Assembly (NCBI RefSeq): GCF_000805335.1
Contig: NZ_KN708638.1
Location: 3,862,860 to 3,918,351 of the forward strand
Direction of reading: 5' to 3'
Origin: Streptomyces sp. CT34
GTDB taxonomy: Bacteria > Actinomycetota > Actinomycetes > Streptomycetales > Streptomycetaceae
DNA: 55,492 nt
Part shown: piece by piece, positions 1-8,400 of the stretch
Position numbering within the stretch: the stretch's first letter is position 1
Layout of the letters: the number at the start of each line of letters is the position of its first letter
Translations under genes and position numbers: made by a program
Notes under the pieces: generated by a model
Told to the model about the DNA's origin: nothing
The model's input: only the letters and a program-made list of their open reading frames with translations
Databases searched by the model: none

Positions 1-1
1 G

Positions 2-502
2 ATCGTGGCGGCGCAGTTCGTGGTGCTCCGGCTGGTCGAACGGCGGCGCCGGAGCCGGGTGATGGCGCTGGTCGGGATGGTCTGGACGGTGGCGTGGACA
101 GCCGCCGGGCTGTCCGGGCTGGTGCACGGCGCCCAGGCGGTGGCGACGACGCTGCTGATATCCACGTACGCGCTGTTCGGTGTCGGGGAGTCGATGCTGG
201 CGCCGACGGTGGCGCCGTTGGTCGCGGATCTGGCGCCGGCCTCGCTGATCGGTCAGTACAACTCGGCGTTCGCGCTGGTCAAGCAGCTGGCGCTGGCGGT
301 CGGGCCGGCCGTTGGAGCGCTGATGGTGGGCCACGGGCTGTATGTGGCGTACATCGCGATGCTGGTGCTGTGCTGCGTGGGGATCACCGGGCTCGCGCTG
401 TGGCTGGGCCGGATGCTCAGCCCGGCGCAGGACCAGCCGCACCGGGCGGCGGCCGTCCCCGCGCCGCGGGCCGAGGCGGAGGCCGTGGGCGCAGCCGCGT
501 AG
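2..502 (+). CDS. MFS transporter, C-terminal part (5' end outside window)
   Basis: The reading frame is open from the first bases, so the start lies upstream and only about 166 C-terminal residues are visible. They begin with a basic cytoplasmic loop (ERRRRSR) and then alternate hydrophobic segments (VMALVGMVWTVAW, AVATTLLISTYALFGVG, LVKQLALAVGPAVGALMVG, YVAYIAMLVLCCVGITGLAL), compatible with the last four helices of a 12-helix major facilitator exporter. An Ala/Pro/Glu-rich hydrophilic tail of about 30 residues ends the protein. The substrate cannot be read from this fragment. It converges on the SpoIIE phosphatase gene with a gap of only 22 bases. Confidence 0.8.
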   Translation: MVAAQFVVLRLVERRRRSRVMALVGMVWTVAWTAAGLSGLVHGAQAVATTLLISTYALFGVGESMLAPTVAPLVADLAPASLIGQYNSAFALVKQLALAVGPAVGALMVGHGLYVAYIAMLVLCCVGITGLALWLGRMLSPAQDQPHRAAAVPAPRAEAEAVGAAA

Positions 503-524
503 GCGCGCCCCTGCCGCGCCCCGA

Positions 525-2303
525 CTACCCGCGCGGCAGGGCGAATTCGCACCACACCGCCTTCCCGCCTCCCGGTGTTCGGCGCGAGCCCCAGGAGGAC
601 GCGATGGTGGCGACGATGGAGATGCCGCGGCCGGCCTCGTCGGCGGGTTCGGCCCGGCGGCGGCGCGGGAGGTGGTCGTCGCCGTCGGTGACCTCGATGA
701 TCAGGCGGCGGTCGGTGCGGCGCAGCCGCAGGCGCATCGGCGGGGTGCCGTGCTGGAGGGAGTTGGCGACCAGTTCGCTGGCGGCCAGGACGCCGAGGTC
801 GTGGAGTTCCGGGGAGAAGCGCCAGGAGGCGAGGACGCCGGACGCGAAGGCGCGGGCCCTGGGCGCGGCTTCGGTGCCGCCGTGGAGTTCGAGCGCGGCG
901 TTGTGGAACAGCTCGGCGTCATGGCCCGTACGGGCCGGGTTCTGGATGACGAGGATGGCGACGTCGTCGTCGTGGGTGGCGGTGATGCCGAGGGAGCGCA
1001 GCAGGCGGTCGCAGACGATGTCGGGTGCGCCGGTGGCGCCGGCGAAGGCGCGCTCCAGTGCCTCGACGCCGTCGTCGATGTCCTTGTCGCGGCGCTCGAC
1101 GAGGCCGTCCGTGTAGAGGACGGCGCTGCTGCCGGGGCTGAGCGGGACCGAGCCGGAGGTGTGCAGCCAGCCGCCGGTGCCCAGGGGCGGGCCGGTCGGT
1201 TCGGCGGCGCGGTGGACCGTGCCGTCCGGGTCGCGCACGAGGATCGGCAGATGACCGGCCGAGGCGTAGACCAGGCGGCCTTCGTTGGGGTCGTGGACGG
1301 CGTAGACGCAGGTGGCGATCTGGCTGGCGTCGATCTCGGCGGCCAGCCCGTCCAGGAGCTGAAGGACCTCGTGGGGTGGGAGGTCGAGGCGGGCGTAGGC
1401 GCGGACCGCGGTGCGGAGTTGACCCATGACGGCGGCGGCGCGCACCCCGCGGCCCATGACGTCGCCGATGACCAGGGCCGTACGGCCGGCGCCGAGGGTG
1501 ATGACGTCGTACCAGTCGCCGCCGACCGCGGCGTCGGTGCCGCCGGGCTGGTAGGTGGCCGCGACCCGCAGGTCGTCGGGCTGTTCCAGCTCCTGGGGCA
1601 GGAGGGAGCGCTGGAGGGTGACCGCGGCGGCGCGCTGGCGGGCTTCGCTGGCGCGCAGCCGTTCGGCGGACTCGATCTGGTCGGTGACCTCGGCGCCGAA
1701 GACCAGGACGCCCTTGTGCGGGGCGACGCAGGCGACCTCGGGGTCGGGTGCCGGGCCGCTGGCGGCGACCTCGATCGGGGTGCAGGTGAAGGTGTAGTAG
1801 CCGTCGCGGGAGCGGTCGCCGCCGGCGCCGGCCGGGACCTTGCGGGACTTGACCGTGCGCGGCTTGCCGCTGCGCAGGACCTGGTCCATCAGCGGGAGCA
1901 GGCCCAGTTCGCCGAGTTCGGGGAGGGCTTCGCGGGCGGTCCGGCCGGCCGGGCGGGGGCCGAAGACGCCGGCGTAGGCGCCGTTGACGTAGGCGATGCG
2001 GTGCTCGGGGCCGTAGACGACGGCGACCAGGGCCGGGATGGTGCCGAGGATGTCGTGGACGGAGAGCGCGTCGACGGTGGGCGGCGCGGCGCCGGGGGCG
2101 GCGTCCTCGGAGGAGGGGCCTTCGGCGCGGGCGGCGGGGACGCTGCCGGGCGGCCCCGCGGGCGCGTCACTGCCGTCCGCGGGCGCGGTGGGGTGTGCCG
2201 CGGGGTCCGCGGACGGGGTGGCCGGCGGGGTCGCGCGGTCGGACCGGGCGGCGGCGCGCCGCTGTGTGCCGGGGAGTTTGGCGCTCCAGCGCGTGAAGAT
2301 CAC
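525..2303 (-). CDS. PAS-SpoIIE phosphatase with C-terminal anti-sigma-type ATPase domain
   Basis: The product has 592 residues. A disordered Ala/Pro-rich leader (about 1-78) precedes a PAS-like domain (about 80-215), a PP2C/SpoIIE serine phosphatase domain (about 230-440) with the metal-site motifs GGDWYDV (261-267) and GDVMGRG (280-286), and a C-terminal HATPase_c domain of the RsbW/SpoIIAB type (about 470-590). Such proteins couple a sensed signal to anti-sigma/anti-anti-sigma phosphorylation; here phosphatase and putative kinase-like domain are in one chain. The GTG start at 2303 (VIFTRWSAKL) is preceded by AGAGG at a spacing of nine and avoids an unlikely upstream extension. No membrane segment is visible, so it is probably cytoplasmic. 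The partners are not encoded nearby. Confidence 0.9.
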   Translation of the reverse strand: MIFTRWSAKLPGTQRRAAARSDRATPPATPSADPAAHPTAPADGSDAPAGPPGSVPAARAEGPSSEDAAPGAAPPTVDALSVHDILGTIPALVAVVYGPEHRIAYVNGAYAGVFGPRPAGRTAREALPELGELGLLPLMDQVLRSGKPRTVKSRKVPAGAGGDRSRDGYYTFTCTPIEVAASGPAPDPEVACVAPHKGVLVFGAEVTDQIESAERLRASEARQRAAAVTLQRSLLPQELEQPDDLRVAATYQPGGTDAAVGGDWYDVITLGAGRTALVIGDVMGRGVRAAAVMGQLRTAVRAYARLDLPPHEVLQLLDGLAAEIDASQIATCVYAVHDPNEGRLVYASAGHLPILVRDPDGTVHRAAEPTGPPLGTGGWLHTSGSVPLSPGSSAVLYTDGLVERRDKDIDDGVEALERAFAGATGAPDIVCDRLLRSLGITATHDDDVAILVIQNPARTGHDAELFHNAALELHGGTEAAPRARAFASGVLASWRFSPELHDLGVLAASELVANSLQHGTPPMRLRLRRTDRRLIIEVTDGDDHLPRRRRAEPADEAGRGISIVATIASSWGSRRTPGGGKAVWCEFALPRG

Positions 2304-2598
2304 GGAGGGGTACCTCTTACTTCGCGTCGTCGCGCGGGGTCGGGCCGTCGGCATGGGGGGATGCCCCCGGGCGTGGCGGGGGGCACTGTCGGCACCCTCT
2401 GGCGGATTGCAGCAAACGTCCAGAATCCTCGTGATTGTCACTCTTTGCAGATACGAGCCCACCCATGGTCACACGTCCAGTGTGGCCGACCGGACTGTCA
2501 TCCGTCAGACGCCGGGCGCCGGAGTGGAGTTCCGCGTTCCTCCCCGGTCGTCGCACCCCGGCCGGACCTGCGGTCAACTTCCCTGGTGGGGCGACCGG

Positions 2599-3987
2599 TC
2601 AGCTGGTTTCGTTGTGCCGGCCGGTACCCGCGGCGAGTTCGAATTCGGCGCGTGGGTTCTCCAGCGAGCCGAGTGAGACGATCTCGCGTTTGAACAGGCC
2701 GGCGAGGGTCCATTCGGCGAGGATCCGGGCCTTGCGGTTGAGGGTGGGCACCCGGCTCAGGTGGTAGACGCGGTGCATCAGCCACGCGGGGTAGCCCTTC
2801 AGCTTGCGCCCGTAGACGTGGGCGACGCCCTTGTGCAGACCGAGCGAAGCGACCGAACCGGCGTATTTGTGCTCGTAGTTCCTGACCTGGCCGCCGCGCA
2901 CGACCGCCGCGAGGTTCTCGGCGAGCACCTTGGCCTGGCGGACGGCGTGCTGCGCGTTGGGCGCGCACTCCGCCCGGGGCTCGTCGGGCGAGGCGGGCGG
3001 CGGTGCCGTCAGGTCCGGGACGGCGGCGGCGTCCCCGGCGGACCAGGCGTGCTCGACGCCGTCCACCTGGAGCGCGGCGGTGCACTTGAGCCGCCCGCGG
3101 CTGTTCAGCGGCAGCTTGGTCGCGGCCACGATGGGGTGCGGTTTGACGCCCGCGGTCCACACCAGGGTTCTGGTGGGGAAGCGGGAGCCGTCGCTGAGCT
3201 GCGCGACGCGGCTCTCGCAGGACTCCAGCCGGGTCTCCAGCCGCACGTCGATGTTGCGGGCGCGCAGCTCGCGGACGGCGTAGCGGCCCATCTCCGGGCC
3301 GACTTCGGGCAGGATCCGGTCGGTCGCCTCGACCAGGATCCACTTCATGTCCTCGGGCCGGACGTTGTGGTAGTAGCGGGCGGCGTAGCGGGCCATGTCC
3401 TCCAGCTCGGCGAGCGCTTCCACGCCTGCGTAGCCGCCGCCGACGAAGACGAAGGTGAGCGCCGCGTCGCGGACGCCGGGATCGCGGGTGGAGGAGGCGA
3501 TGTCGAGCTGTTCGAGGACGTGGTTGCGCAGCCCGATGGCCTCTTCGACGGTCTTGAAGCCGATGCCGACGTCGGCGAGGCCGGGGACGGGGAGGGGGCG
3601 CGAGACCGATCCCGGCGCGAGGACCAGTTCGTCGTACGCCACGATCATGGCGTCGGCGCCGGCCTCCTCGGCGGCCAGGGTCGAGACGGTCGCCTTCCGC
3701 TCGGCGTGGTCGACGGCGGTGACCTCGCCGATGACGACATCGCAGTCCGGCAGGACGCGGCGCAGCGGGACGACGACATGGCGCGGGGAGATGGAGCCGG
3801 CCGCGGCCTCGGGCAGGAACGGCTGATACGTCATGTACGGCTCGGGGTCGACGACGATGATCTCGGCGGTGTGCTGCCGCAGCTCCTGCTTGAGCGTCCG
3901 CTGCAGCCGCAGGGCGGTGTACATCCCCACGTAGCCGCCGCCGACAACGAGAATCCGCGCCACATCGTCCGAAGACACAGCCTTCAC
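2599..3987 (-). CDS. Type II NADH dehydrogenase (FAD-dependent NDH-2)
   Basis: The 462-residue protein has two dinucleotide-binding folds: FAD-binding GGGYVG at residues 16-21 and NAD(P)H-binding VGGGYAGVE near 195, followed by the late FAD motif AWSAGDAAAVPD. This is the layout of non-proton-pumping NADH:quinone oxidoreductases, which pass electrons from NADH to menaquinone at the inner face of the membrane. The C-terminal ~80 residues (WLMHRVYHLSRVPTLNRKARILAEW) form the membrane-associating region typical of the family. The GTG start at 3987 is chosen because GAGGAG lies seven bases upstream. It is divergent from atrA, and this pairing is conserved in Streptomyces, so the 436-base gap probably carries control sites for both. 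Confidence 0.92.
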   Translation of the reverse strand: MKAVSSDDVARILVVGGGYVGMYTALRLQRTLKQELRQHTAEIIVVDPEPYMTYQPFLPEAAAGSISPRHVVVPLRRVLPDCDVVIGEVTAVDHAERKATVSTLAAEEAGADAMIVAYDELVLAPGSVSRPLPVPGLADVGIGFKTVEEAIGLRNHVLEQLDIASSTRDPGVRDAALTFVFVGGGYAGVEALAELEDMARYAARYYHNVRPEDMKWILVEATDRILPEVGPEMGRYAVRELRARNIDVRLETRLESCESRVAQLSDGSRFPTRTLVWTAGVKPHPIVAATKLPLNSRGRLKCTAALQVDGVEHAWSAGDAAAVPDLTAPPPASPDEPRAECAPNAQHAVRQAKVLAENLAAVVRGGQVRNYEHKYAGSVASLGLHKGVAHVYGRKLKGYPAWLMHRVYHLSRVPTLNRKARILAEWTLAGLFKREIVSLGSLENPRAEFELAAGTGRHNETS

Positions 3988-4423
3988 AGAGGTTCTCCTC
4001 GCGGTGTCGACCAGGCCCGGGGCGCCACCGATCGGGCGGCCGGGCCGGCGGCGCGGCCACCATCGGGCGCTGCGCCCCCGGGAAGCGCAGCACTGTTCCA
4101 TGACGCACCCCCGAAGCGTCTTTGTCCACAGGCCGGTCGAAAAGTAAGTCCGGCGCGAGCAGCTGTGCGGAGTGGGACATTCCGGTCGACCGGTGCGAAG
4201 TACGCTGGTCAGGCCGAGATTGGCGCAGAGCGGGAGGGAGTGCGATCAGGGCGGATCGGCCCTGTTGGGCCGATCGGGGGGCGCAGCGTGCGGAACGCCC
4301 CCTTCAATCTTGACGCGGGCTCAACTATGTTCGTATCTCGTTGGGGTGCACCCTCTCGTCGGGTCACTCCGACCGTCAGGGCGGGGAGTCTCCGGGGGGA
4401 GACGTCATTACCGGGGGATCACT
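3988..4423. promoter_or_regulatory. Divergent ndh / atrA intergenic control region
   Basis: This gap separates two divergent genes and holds no convincing gene of its own. A perfect 12-bp palindrome, CCGGTCGACCGG, lies at 4182-4193, and a related half (CCGGTCGA) occurs at 4133-4140. A possible promoter towards atrA is TTGACG (4310-4315) with an 18-base spacer and TATCTC (4334-4339). A GGAACG half-site at 4292-4297 resembles one arm of the published AtrA consensus (GGAAC...GTTCC), but a matching second arm is not evident. The promoter and operator assignments are inference from sequence only. Confidence 0.4.
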
Positions 4424-5227
4424 ATGCACATTCAGGGCTCTCAATGGCCGGCGGCGCTCGGTGTGACCGCTGCTTCCAACGGTGCCAACGGCAGCAGCGG
4501 TGACAGCAGCGGTACGGGCGCGGTGACCGGCGCCAACGGCCGCGGCACGCCACTGCGGGTGGATGCCCAGCGCAATCTGGAGCATGTGCTGCGCGCGGCC
4601 CGAGAGGTGTTCGGCGAGCTGGGATACGGCGCGCCCATGGAGGACGTGGCGCGGCGTGCCCGCGTCGGGGTCGGGACGGTCTACCGCCGCTTCCCGAGCA
4701 AGGACGTACTGGTCCGGCGGATAGCCGAGGAGGAGACCGCGCGGCTGACCGAGCAGGCGCGGGCCGCGCTGGGACAGGAGGACGACCCCTGGTCGGCGCT
4801 GTCGCGGTTCCTGCGGACGTCGGTCGCCTCGGGGGCCGGGCGGCTGCTGCCGCCGGGCATCCTGCGGGTGGGCGCCGGTGAGGAGAGCGGGCCGGAGACG
4901 CGGGTTCCGGACGGCGGGACCGAGGCGCGGGTGCCGCAGCAGCGGGTCGCCGGCGAGACGGTCGAGCCGCGGACGGCCGCCGTCGAGGGCGGGGCCGGCA
5001 CGGTGGAGGAGACGCCGGGCGGGCAGGCGCTGCTGGAGGTCGTCGGGCGGCTGGTGGAGCGGGCCCGGACGGCGGGGGCGCTGCGGGCCGATGTCACGGT
5101 CTCCGACGTGCTGCTGGTGATCGCCACGGGGGCGCCCGCGCTGCCCGACCCCGAGCACCAGCGGGCCGCCTCCGCGCGGCTGCTGGAGATCCTGCTGGAG
5201 GGACTGCGGTCGCGCCCGGCCGGGTGA
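4424..5227 (+). CDS. atrA: TetR-family transcriptional regulator AtrA
   Basis: The 267-residue protein has a TetR DNA-binding domain at about residues 45-95 (LEHVLRAAREVFGELGYG, MEDVARRARVGVGTVYRRF) followed by a ligand-binding region rich in Gly, Glu and Ala. The N-terminal MHIQGSQW signature, the sequence of the helix-turn-helix region and the position next to the NADH dehydrogenase gene match AtrA of Streptomyces. AtrA is known to activate antibiotic-pathway regulators (actII-ORF4 in S. coelicolor, strR in S. griseus) and other genes. The ATG at 4424 has GGGGG six bases upstream. Residues about 30-45 and 155-205 are low-complexity and probably unstructured, which makes this copy somewhat longer than usual. 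Confidence 0.9.
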   Translation: MHIQGSQWPAALGVTAASNGANGSSGDSSGTGAVTGANGRGTPLRVDAQRNLEHVLRAAREVFGELGYGAPMEDVARRARVGVGTVYRRFPSKDVLVRRIAEEETARLTEQARAALGQEDDPWSALSRFLRTSVASGAGRLLPPGILRVGAGEESGPETRVPDGGTEARVPQQRVAGETVEPRTAAVEGGAGTVEETPGGQALLEVVGRLVERARTAGALRADVTVSDVLLVIATGAPALPDPEHQRAASARLLEILLEGLRSRPAG

Positions 5228-5242
5228 GATCCGGCGGCCGGA

Positions 5243-5282
5243 CCCGTCCGGAGGAGCCCCGGGTGCGGGGTCTCCGGACGGG
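5243..5282 (+). terminator. Hairpin terminator after atrA
   Basis: An 11-bp perfect inverted repeat (CCCGTCCGGAG / CTCCGGACGGG) encloses a second GC-rich pairing region. It begins 16 bases after the atrA stop codon. There is no U-run, as is common for Streptomyces terminators. Confidence 0.6.
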
Positions 5283-5488
5283 GCGGCTGCTCCCGTACGC
5301 CGCGGCGGCCCCGGGGTGCGCGGAATATCCCGTACGCGCAAATTACCCCGGACGAGTGAACGTCGGTGCGGTCGTCCGAGGGGCTTCCTCAGACGGGTGG
5401 TTGCCCGCAGGGCCTCTGAAGCGTGGGCCATCGGTGTGGCACGCTTGCGCGGTGTTGCGGTGTGATGGCGGGTTCGGGGGCCTCGGCG

Positions 5489-7447
5489 ATGGGTGTTGAC
5501 GGACGGGACGAGCGGGGCGACGACGGGAATGCGGGCACGCCTTCCGGGCAGGTCCCCGGTCAGACCGGGCCGCTGGGGCCGACGCCACCGATGAGGGGGC
5601 CGGAGGGGCCGGCACCCAGCGTGCCGCCGCAGCGCGAGCGTTCCCACCGGGCGGCGGGGCCCTCCGGCGGCGAGCCGGCAGGTGCGTCGGCCGGTGCGTC
5701 GCCCAGTGCGTCCGCCGGCGGTCCGGACGCCGATCTGCCGCCGTCCGACGGCCAGTTGATCGCGGCCATGCGGGCCGGCGACGACAGCGCGTACGAGGCG
5801 ATGTACCGCCGGCATGCCGACGCGGTGCGGCGTTATGCGCGCAGCTGCTGCCGCGACGCGCACACCGCGGAGGATCTGACCGGCGAGGTGTTCGCGCGCA
5901 CACTTCAGGCGGTGCGGGGTGGGGCGGGCCCGGATTCGGCGGTGCGCGCCTATCTGCTGACCACGGTCCGGCGGGTCGCCGCGGCCTGGGCGAAGACCAC
6001 CAGACGGGAGCAACTGGTCGAGGACTTCGCGGTGTTCGCGGTGTCGGCGGCCGGGTCGTCGCTGGACGACGGCACGCTGGACCTGGGCGCGGACGTCCGG
6101 GCGATGCACGAGGCCGAGCAGTCGATGGCGATGCAGGCGTTCCGCAGCCTGCCGGAGCGCTATCAGACGGTGCTGTGGCACACCACGATCGAGGACGAGT
6201 CGCCGAGCCAGGTCGCACCGCTGCTGGGGCTGACCGCGAACGCCACCGCGGTACTGGCGCACCGGGCCCGGGAGGGCCTCAAGCAGGCGTATCTGCAGGC
6301 GCATGTGAGCCAGTCGCTGACCGCGGGCGGGGACTGCGCCCGGTATGCCGACCGGCTCGGTGCGTACGCCCGGGGCGGGCTGCGGATGCGGGCCGAGCGG
6401 GGGCTGCGCAAGCATCTGGAGGAGTGCGCCCGGTGCCGGACGGCGGCGCTGGAGGTCGCGGACGTCAACGAGCGGATCGGGGCGGTGCTGCCGATCGCGG
6501 TCATCGGGTGGTTCGCGGCCGGGTACGCCGTCAAGGGCGCCGCCACCGTGGTGGGCGTCGCCGGGGCGGGTGCGGCGGCGGGGGCCGGTGCGGCTGCCGC
6601 CGCGCCCGGGGCGGGGGCCGGCTCCGGCACGGCGAGCGGTGCCGGTGGCGCGGCCGTCGGTGAGGGGCTGGGCGCGCCGGTGAAGATCGCGATCGGTGCC
6701 GGGGTCGTGGTCGCGGCGGGCGCGGCACTGGCGTTCGCGCTGGCCGGGTCCCCGCAGCCGGCGCCGCACCCGCAGGCGAAACCGCACCGGCCGGTACCGT
6801 CCGCGCCCCGATCGCCCTCTCCGGCACCGTCGCAGAAGCCGCTGCCGCCGGTGGGCGGGGCGGTGCCCGTGCCGGGGCCCACTCCGACCTCCAGCCCTGC
6901 GCCCGCGCCTCCGAAGCCGACACCTACGCCGACGCCGACGCCGACGGCCACGCCGACACCGGCTCCCACGCCGCCGAAGCCGACGCCCACACCGACCCCG
7001 ACGCCCCCGCCGTCCACGTCGTATCAACTCGGCTCACTGCCGTACGACTTCGCCGGCGACGGCACCGCACCGGAGGTGCGCGCCTTCGAGAGCAGCTGGA
7101 TGTGGAAGCGGCACCGGCCCAGCATCGACGGCACGGCGTATCCCCACGGCGTGAGCGTGCATGCGTCGTCCTCGGTGGTGGTCGCGCTCAACCGGCAGTG
7201 CACCGCGTATGACGCCGTGGCGGGTGTCGACGATCTCAGCCTGGGGCTGGGGGCGTTGCGCTTCTCCGTGTACGCGGACGGGGTGCGGCTGTGGCAGTCG
7301 GGCGCGGTGCGCGGCGGGGAGCGGGGGGTGCCGGTGCACGTCCCGCTGGCGGGCCGCAAGACGCTGCGGCTGGTGGTCGAGCCGGAGAGCGCCGGTGATC
7401 TGGTGGCGCTGGGGGACTGGGCCCGGCCGCAGATCAGCTGCCGGTGA
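5489..7447 (+). CDS. ECF-like sigma factor fused to zinc-finger, membrane anchor and NPCBM-type domain
   Basis: The 652-residue product combines several modules. After a disordered leader come sigma region 2 (about 86-155, AYEAMYRRHADAVRRYARS) and region 4 (about 210-265, FRSLPERYQTVLWHTTI). Next is a short zinc-binding anti-sigma-like segment (HLEECARC, near residue 310), hydrophobic stretches (IGAVLPIAVIGWFAAGYAV and VKIAIGAGVVVAAGAALAF), a long Pro/Thr repeat region, and about 135 C-terminal residues resembling the NPCBM/NEW2 carbohydrate-binding fold (AFESSWMWKR, GVSVHASSSVVVAL). Membrane-tethered ECF groups with carbohydrate-binding extensions are known in actinobacteria, so this is probably an envelope-sensing sigma factor held at the membrane and released by proteolysis (inference). 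The ATG at 5489 has GGGGG eight bases upstream; ATG 5465 is possible. Confidence 0.85.
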   Translation: MGVDGRDERGDDGNAGTPSGQVPGQTGPLGPTPPMRGPEGPAPSVPPQRERSHRAAGPSGGEPAGASAGASPSASAGGPDADLPPSDGQLIAAMRAGDDSAYEAMYRRHADAVRRYARSCCRDAHTAEDLTGEVFARTLQAVRGGAGPDSAVRAYLLTTVRRVAAAWAKTTRREQLVEDFAVFAVSAAGSSLDDGTLDLGADVRAMHEAEQSMAMQAFRSLPERYQTVLWHTTIEDESPSQVAPLLGLTANATAVLAHRAREGLKQAYLQAHVSQSLTAGGDCARYADRLGAYARGGLRMRAERGLRKHLEECARCRTAALEVADVNERIGAVLPIAVIGWFAAGYAVKGAATVVGVAGAGAAAGAGAAAAAPGAGAGSGTASGAGGAAVGEGLGAPVKIAIGAGVVVAAGAALAFALAGSPQPAPHPQAKPHRPVPSAPRSPSPAPSQKPLPPVGGAVPVPGPTPTSSPAPAPPKPTPTPTPTPTATPTPAPTPPKPTPTPTPTPPPSTSYQLGSLPYDFAGDGTAPEVRAFESSWMWKRHRPSIDGTAYPHGVSVHASSSVVVALNRQCTAYDAVAGVDDLSLGLGALRFSVYADGVRLWQSGAVRGGERGVPVHVPLAGRKTLRLVVEPESAGDLVALGDWARPQISCR

Positions 7448-8074
7448 GGCGGGCCGTTGACGGTCGCGGGGCCTTGGAGGGTTGCCGGGCGGTCGGCGGT
7501 TGTTGGGCTGCCGGCCGTTGTTGGGCGGTCGATGGTTGTTGGGGCGTTGACGGATGTTGGGCCGTTGGCGGTTGCGGGACGGGTGGTGTGGCCGGGGCCG
7601 GGCCTGGGCGGGGGCCGTGGGGCGAGTTCGTTCTCCTGTCGTAGGCCGCGTCATGTGCCGGCTCCCGGGGTGTGGGCTGTGTCCGCTCGCGGGTGCGGGC
7701 TGTGCCGGCGGCCCGGGAGACCTCGGATGCGGACGCGGCGTGGAGGATGTGCCGGGCTCCGGCGCGGGGGCTGTGCCGGACTCCGGCGCGGGGGCTGTGC
7801 CGGACTCCGGCGCGGGGGCTGTGCCGGACTCCGGTGGTAGGGGGGCGAACGCCAGGAGGGCGATGGCGTCCGCCGGCGTGCGGTGTGTGCTCTCGGCGTG
7901 CGGCGTTTCATAGGCGCCGTCGGCCGCGCCGTTCAGCTCGGCGCGCAGGGCCGCGGCCGTGCGCCGGACGTCCGCCTCCTCGGGGACGGGGCGGGACAGT
8001 TGACCGCGCCGGGTATCCGCGGCGCCCAGCAGCCGGGCGGCGTCGCGCGGGCGGGCCGTAGCGTGCAGCGGCAT
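7034..8074 (-). CDS. Hypothetical protein with 8-residue repeats; 3' part doubtful
   Basis: A strong ribosome-binding site (GGGAGGACGAACA) precedes the ATG at 8074, and the first ~80 residues look like a real small protein (PRDAARLLGAADTRRGQLSRP, EADVRRTAAALRAEL, STHRTPADAIALLAF). From residue ~80 the sequence becomes repeats of PESGTAPA, then low-complexity Pro/Arg/Asn/His text. The last 138 codons lie antisense to the NPCBM-domain end of the sigma-factor gene. The frame is open for 346 codons, but the C-terminal half is probably an artefact of GC bias or the result of a lost stop through repeat expansion or frameshift. No function is recognised. Confidence 0.45.
   Translation of the reverse strand: MPLHATARPRDAARLLGAADTRRGQLSRPVPEEADVRRTAAALRAELNGAADGAYETPHAESTHRTPADAIALLAFAPLPPESGTAPAPESGTAPAPESGTAPAPEPGTSSTPRPHPRSPGPPAQPAPASGHSPHPGSRHMTRPTTGERTRPTAPAQARPRPHHPSRNRQRPNIRQRPNNHRPPNNGRQPNNRRPPGNPPRPRDRQRPASPAADLRPGPVPQRHQITGALRLDHQPQRLAARQRDVHRHPPLPAAHRARLPQPHPVRVHGEAQRPQPQAEIVDTRHGVIRGALPVERDHHRGRRMHAHAVGIRRAVDAGPVPLPHPAALEGAHLRCGAVAGEVVRQ
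7749..7834. repeat. 24-bp tandem repeat, 3.6 copies
   Basis: The unit is GTGCCGGACTCCGGCGCGGG followed by GGCT, with copies at 7749-7772, 7773-7796 and 7797-7820 and a partial copy to 7834. The copies differ at one position in the first unit. Being a multiple of three, the array adds PESGTAPA octapeptides to the minus-strand gene without shifting its frame. Confidence 0.9.
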
Positions 8075-8400
8075 TGTTCGTCCTCCCTCCCCCAGGACCT
8101 CCGTCGTACCTGGGTCGTGCCTGGATCCGAACCTTCATGTGGTCGTTGCGGCCATTGTCGCGGGCCGCGGCGCACACCCGCGCGTTGTCCACAGCCTGGG
8201 TCCGCGACAACGGCGGTTATCCACAGTCCGGTTGGGGCCTCAGGGGCCTGGTCGAGTCCTCCCGAGGCCCGGTCGGTTCTCCCGAGGCAGGAGAACCGGA
8301 GCCTCCGGGTCCGGACAACCGGACGCCCGGATGCCCGGGCCCTCGCTCCCGCCCCACGCCCAGGCTCTGCCCAGGCTCAGGTTCAGACCCAGGCTCACGC

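Noticed and set aside
342..2693. A 783-codon open frame on the plus strand across the SpoIIE gene
   Set aside because: It is the antisense shadow of a clear PAS-SpoIIE-ATPase protein; its translation is Gly/Ala/Asp repeats without motifs.
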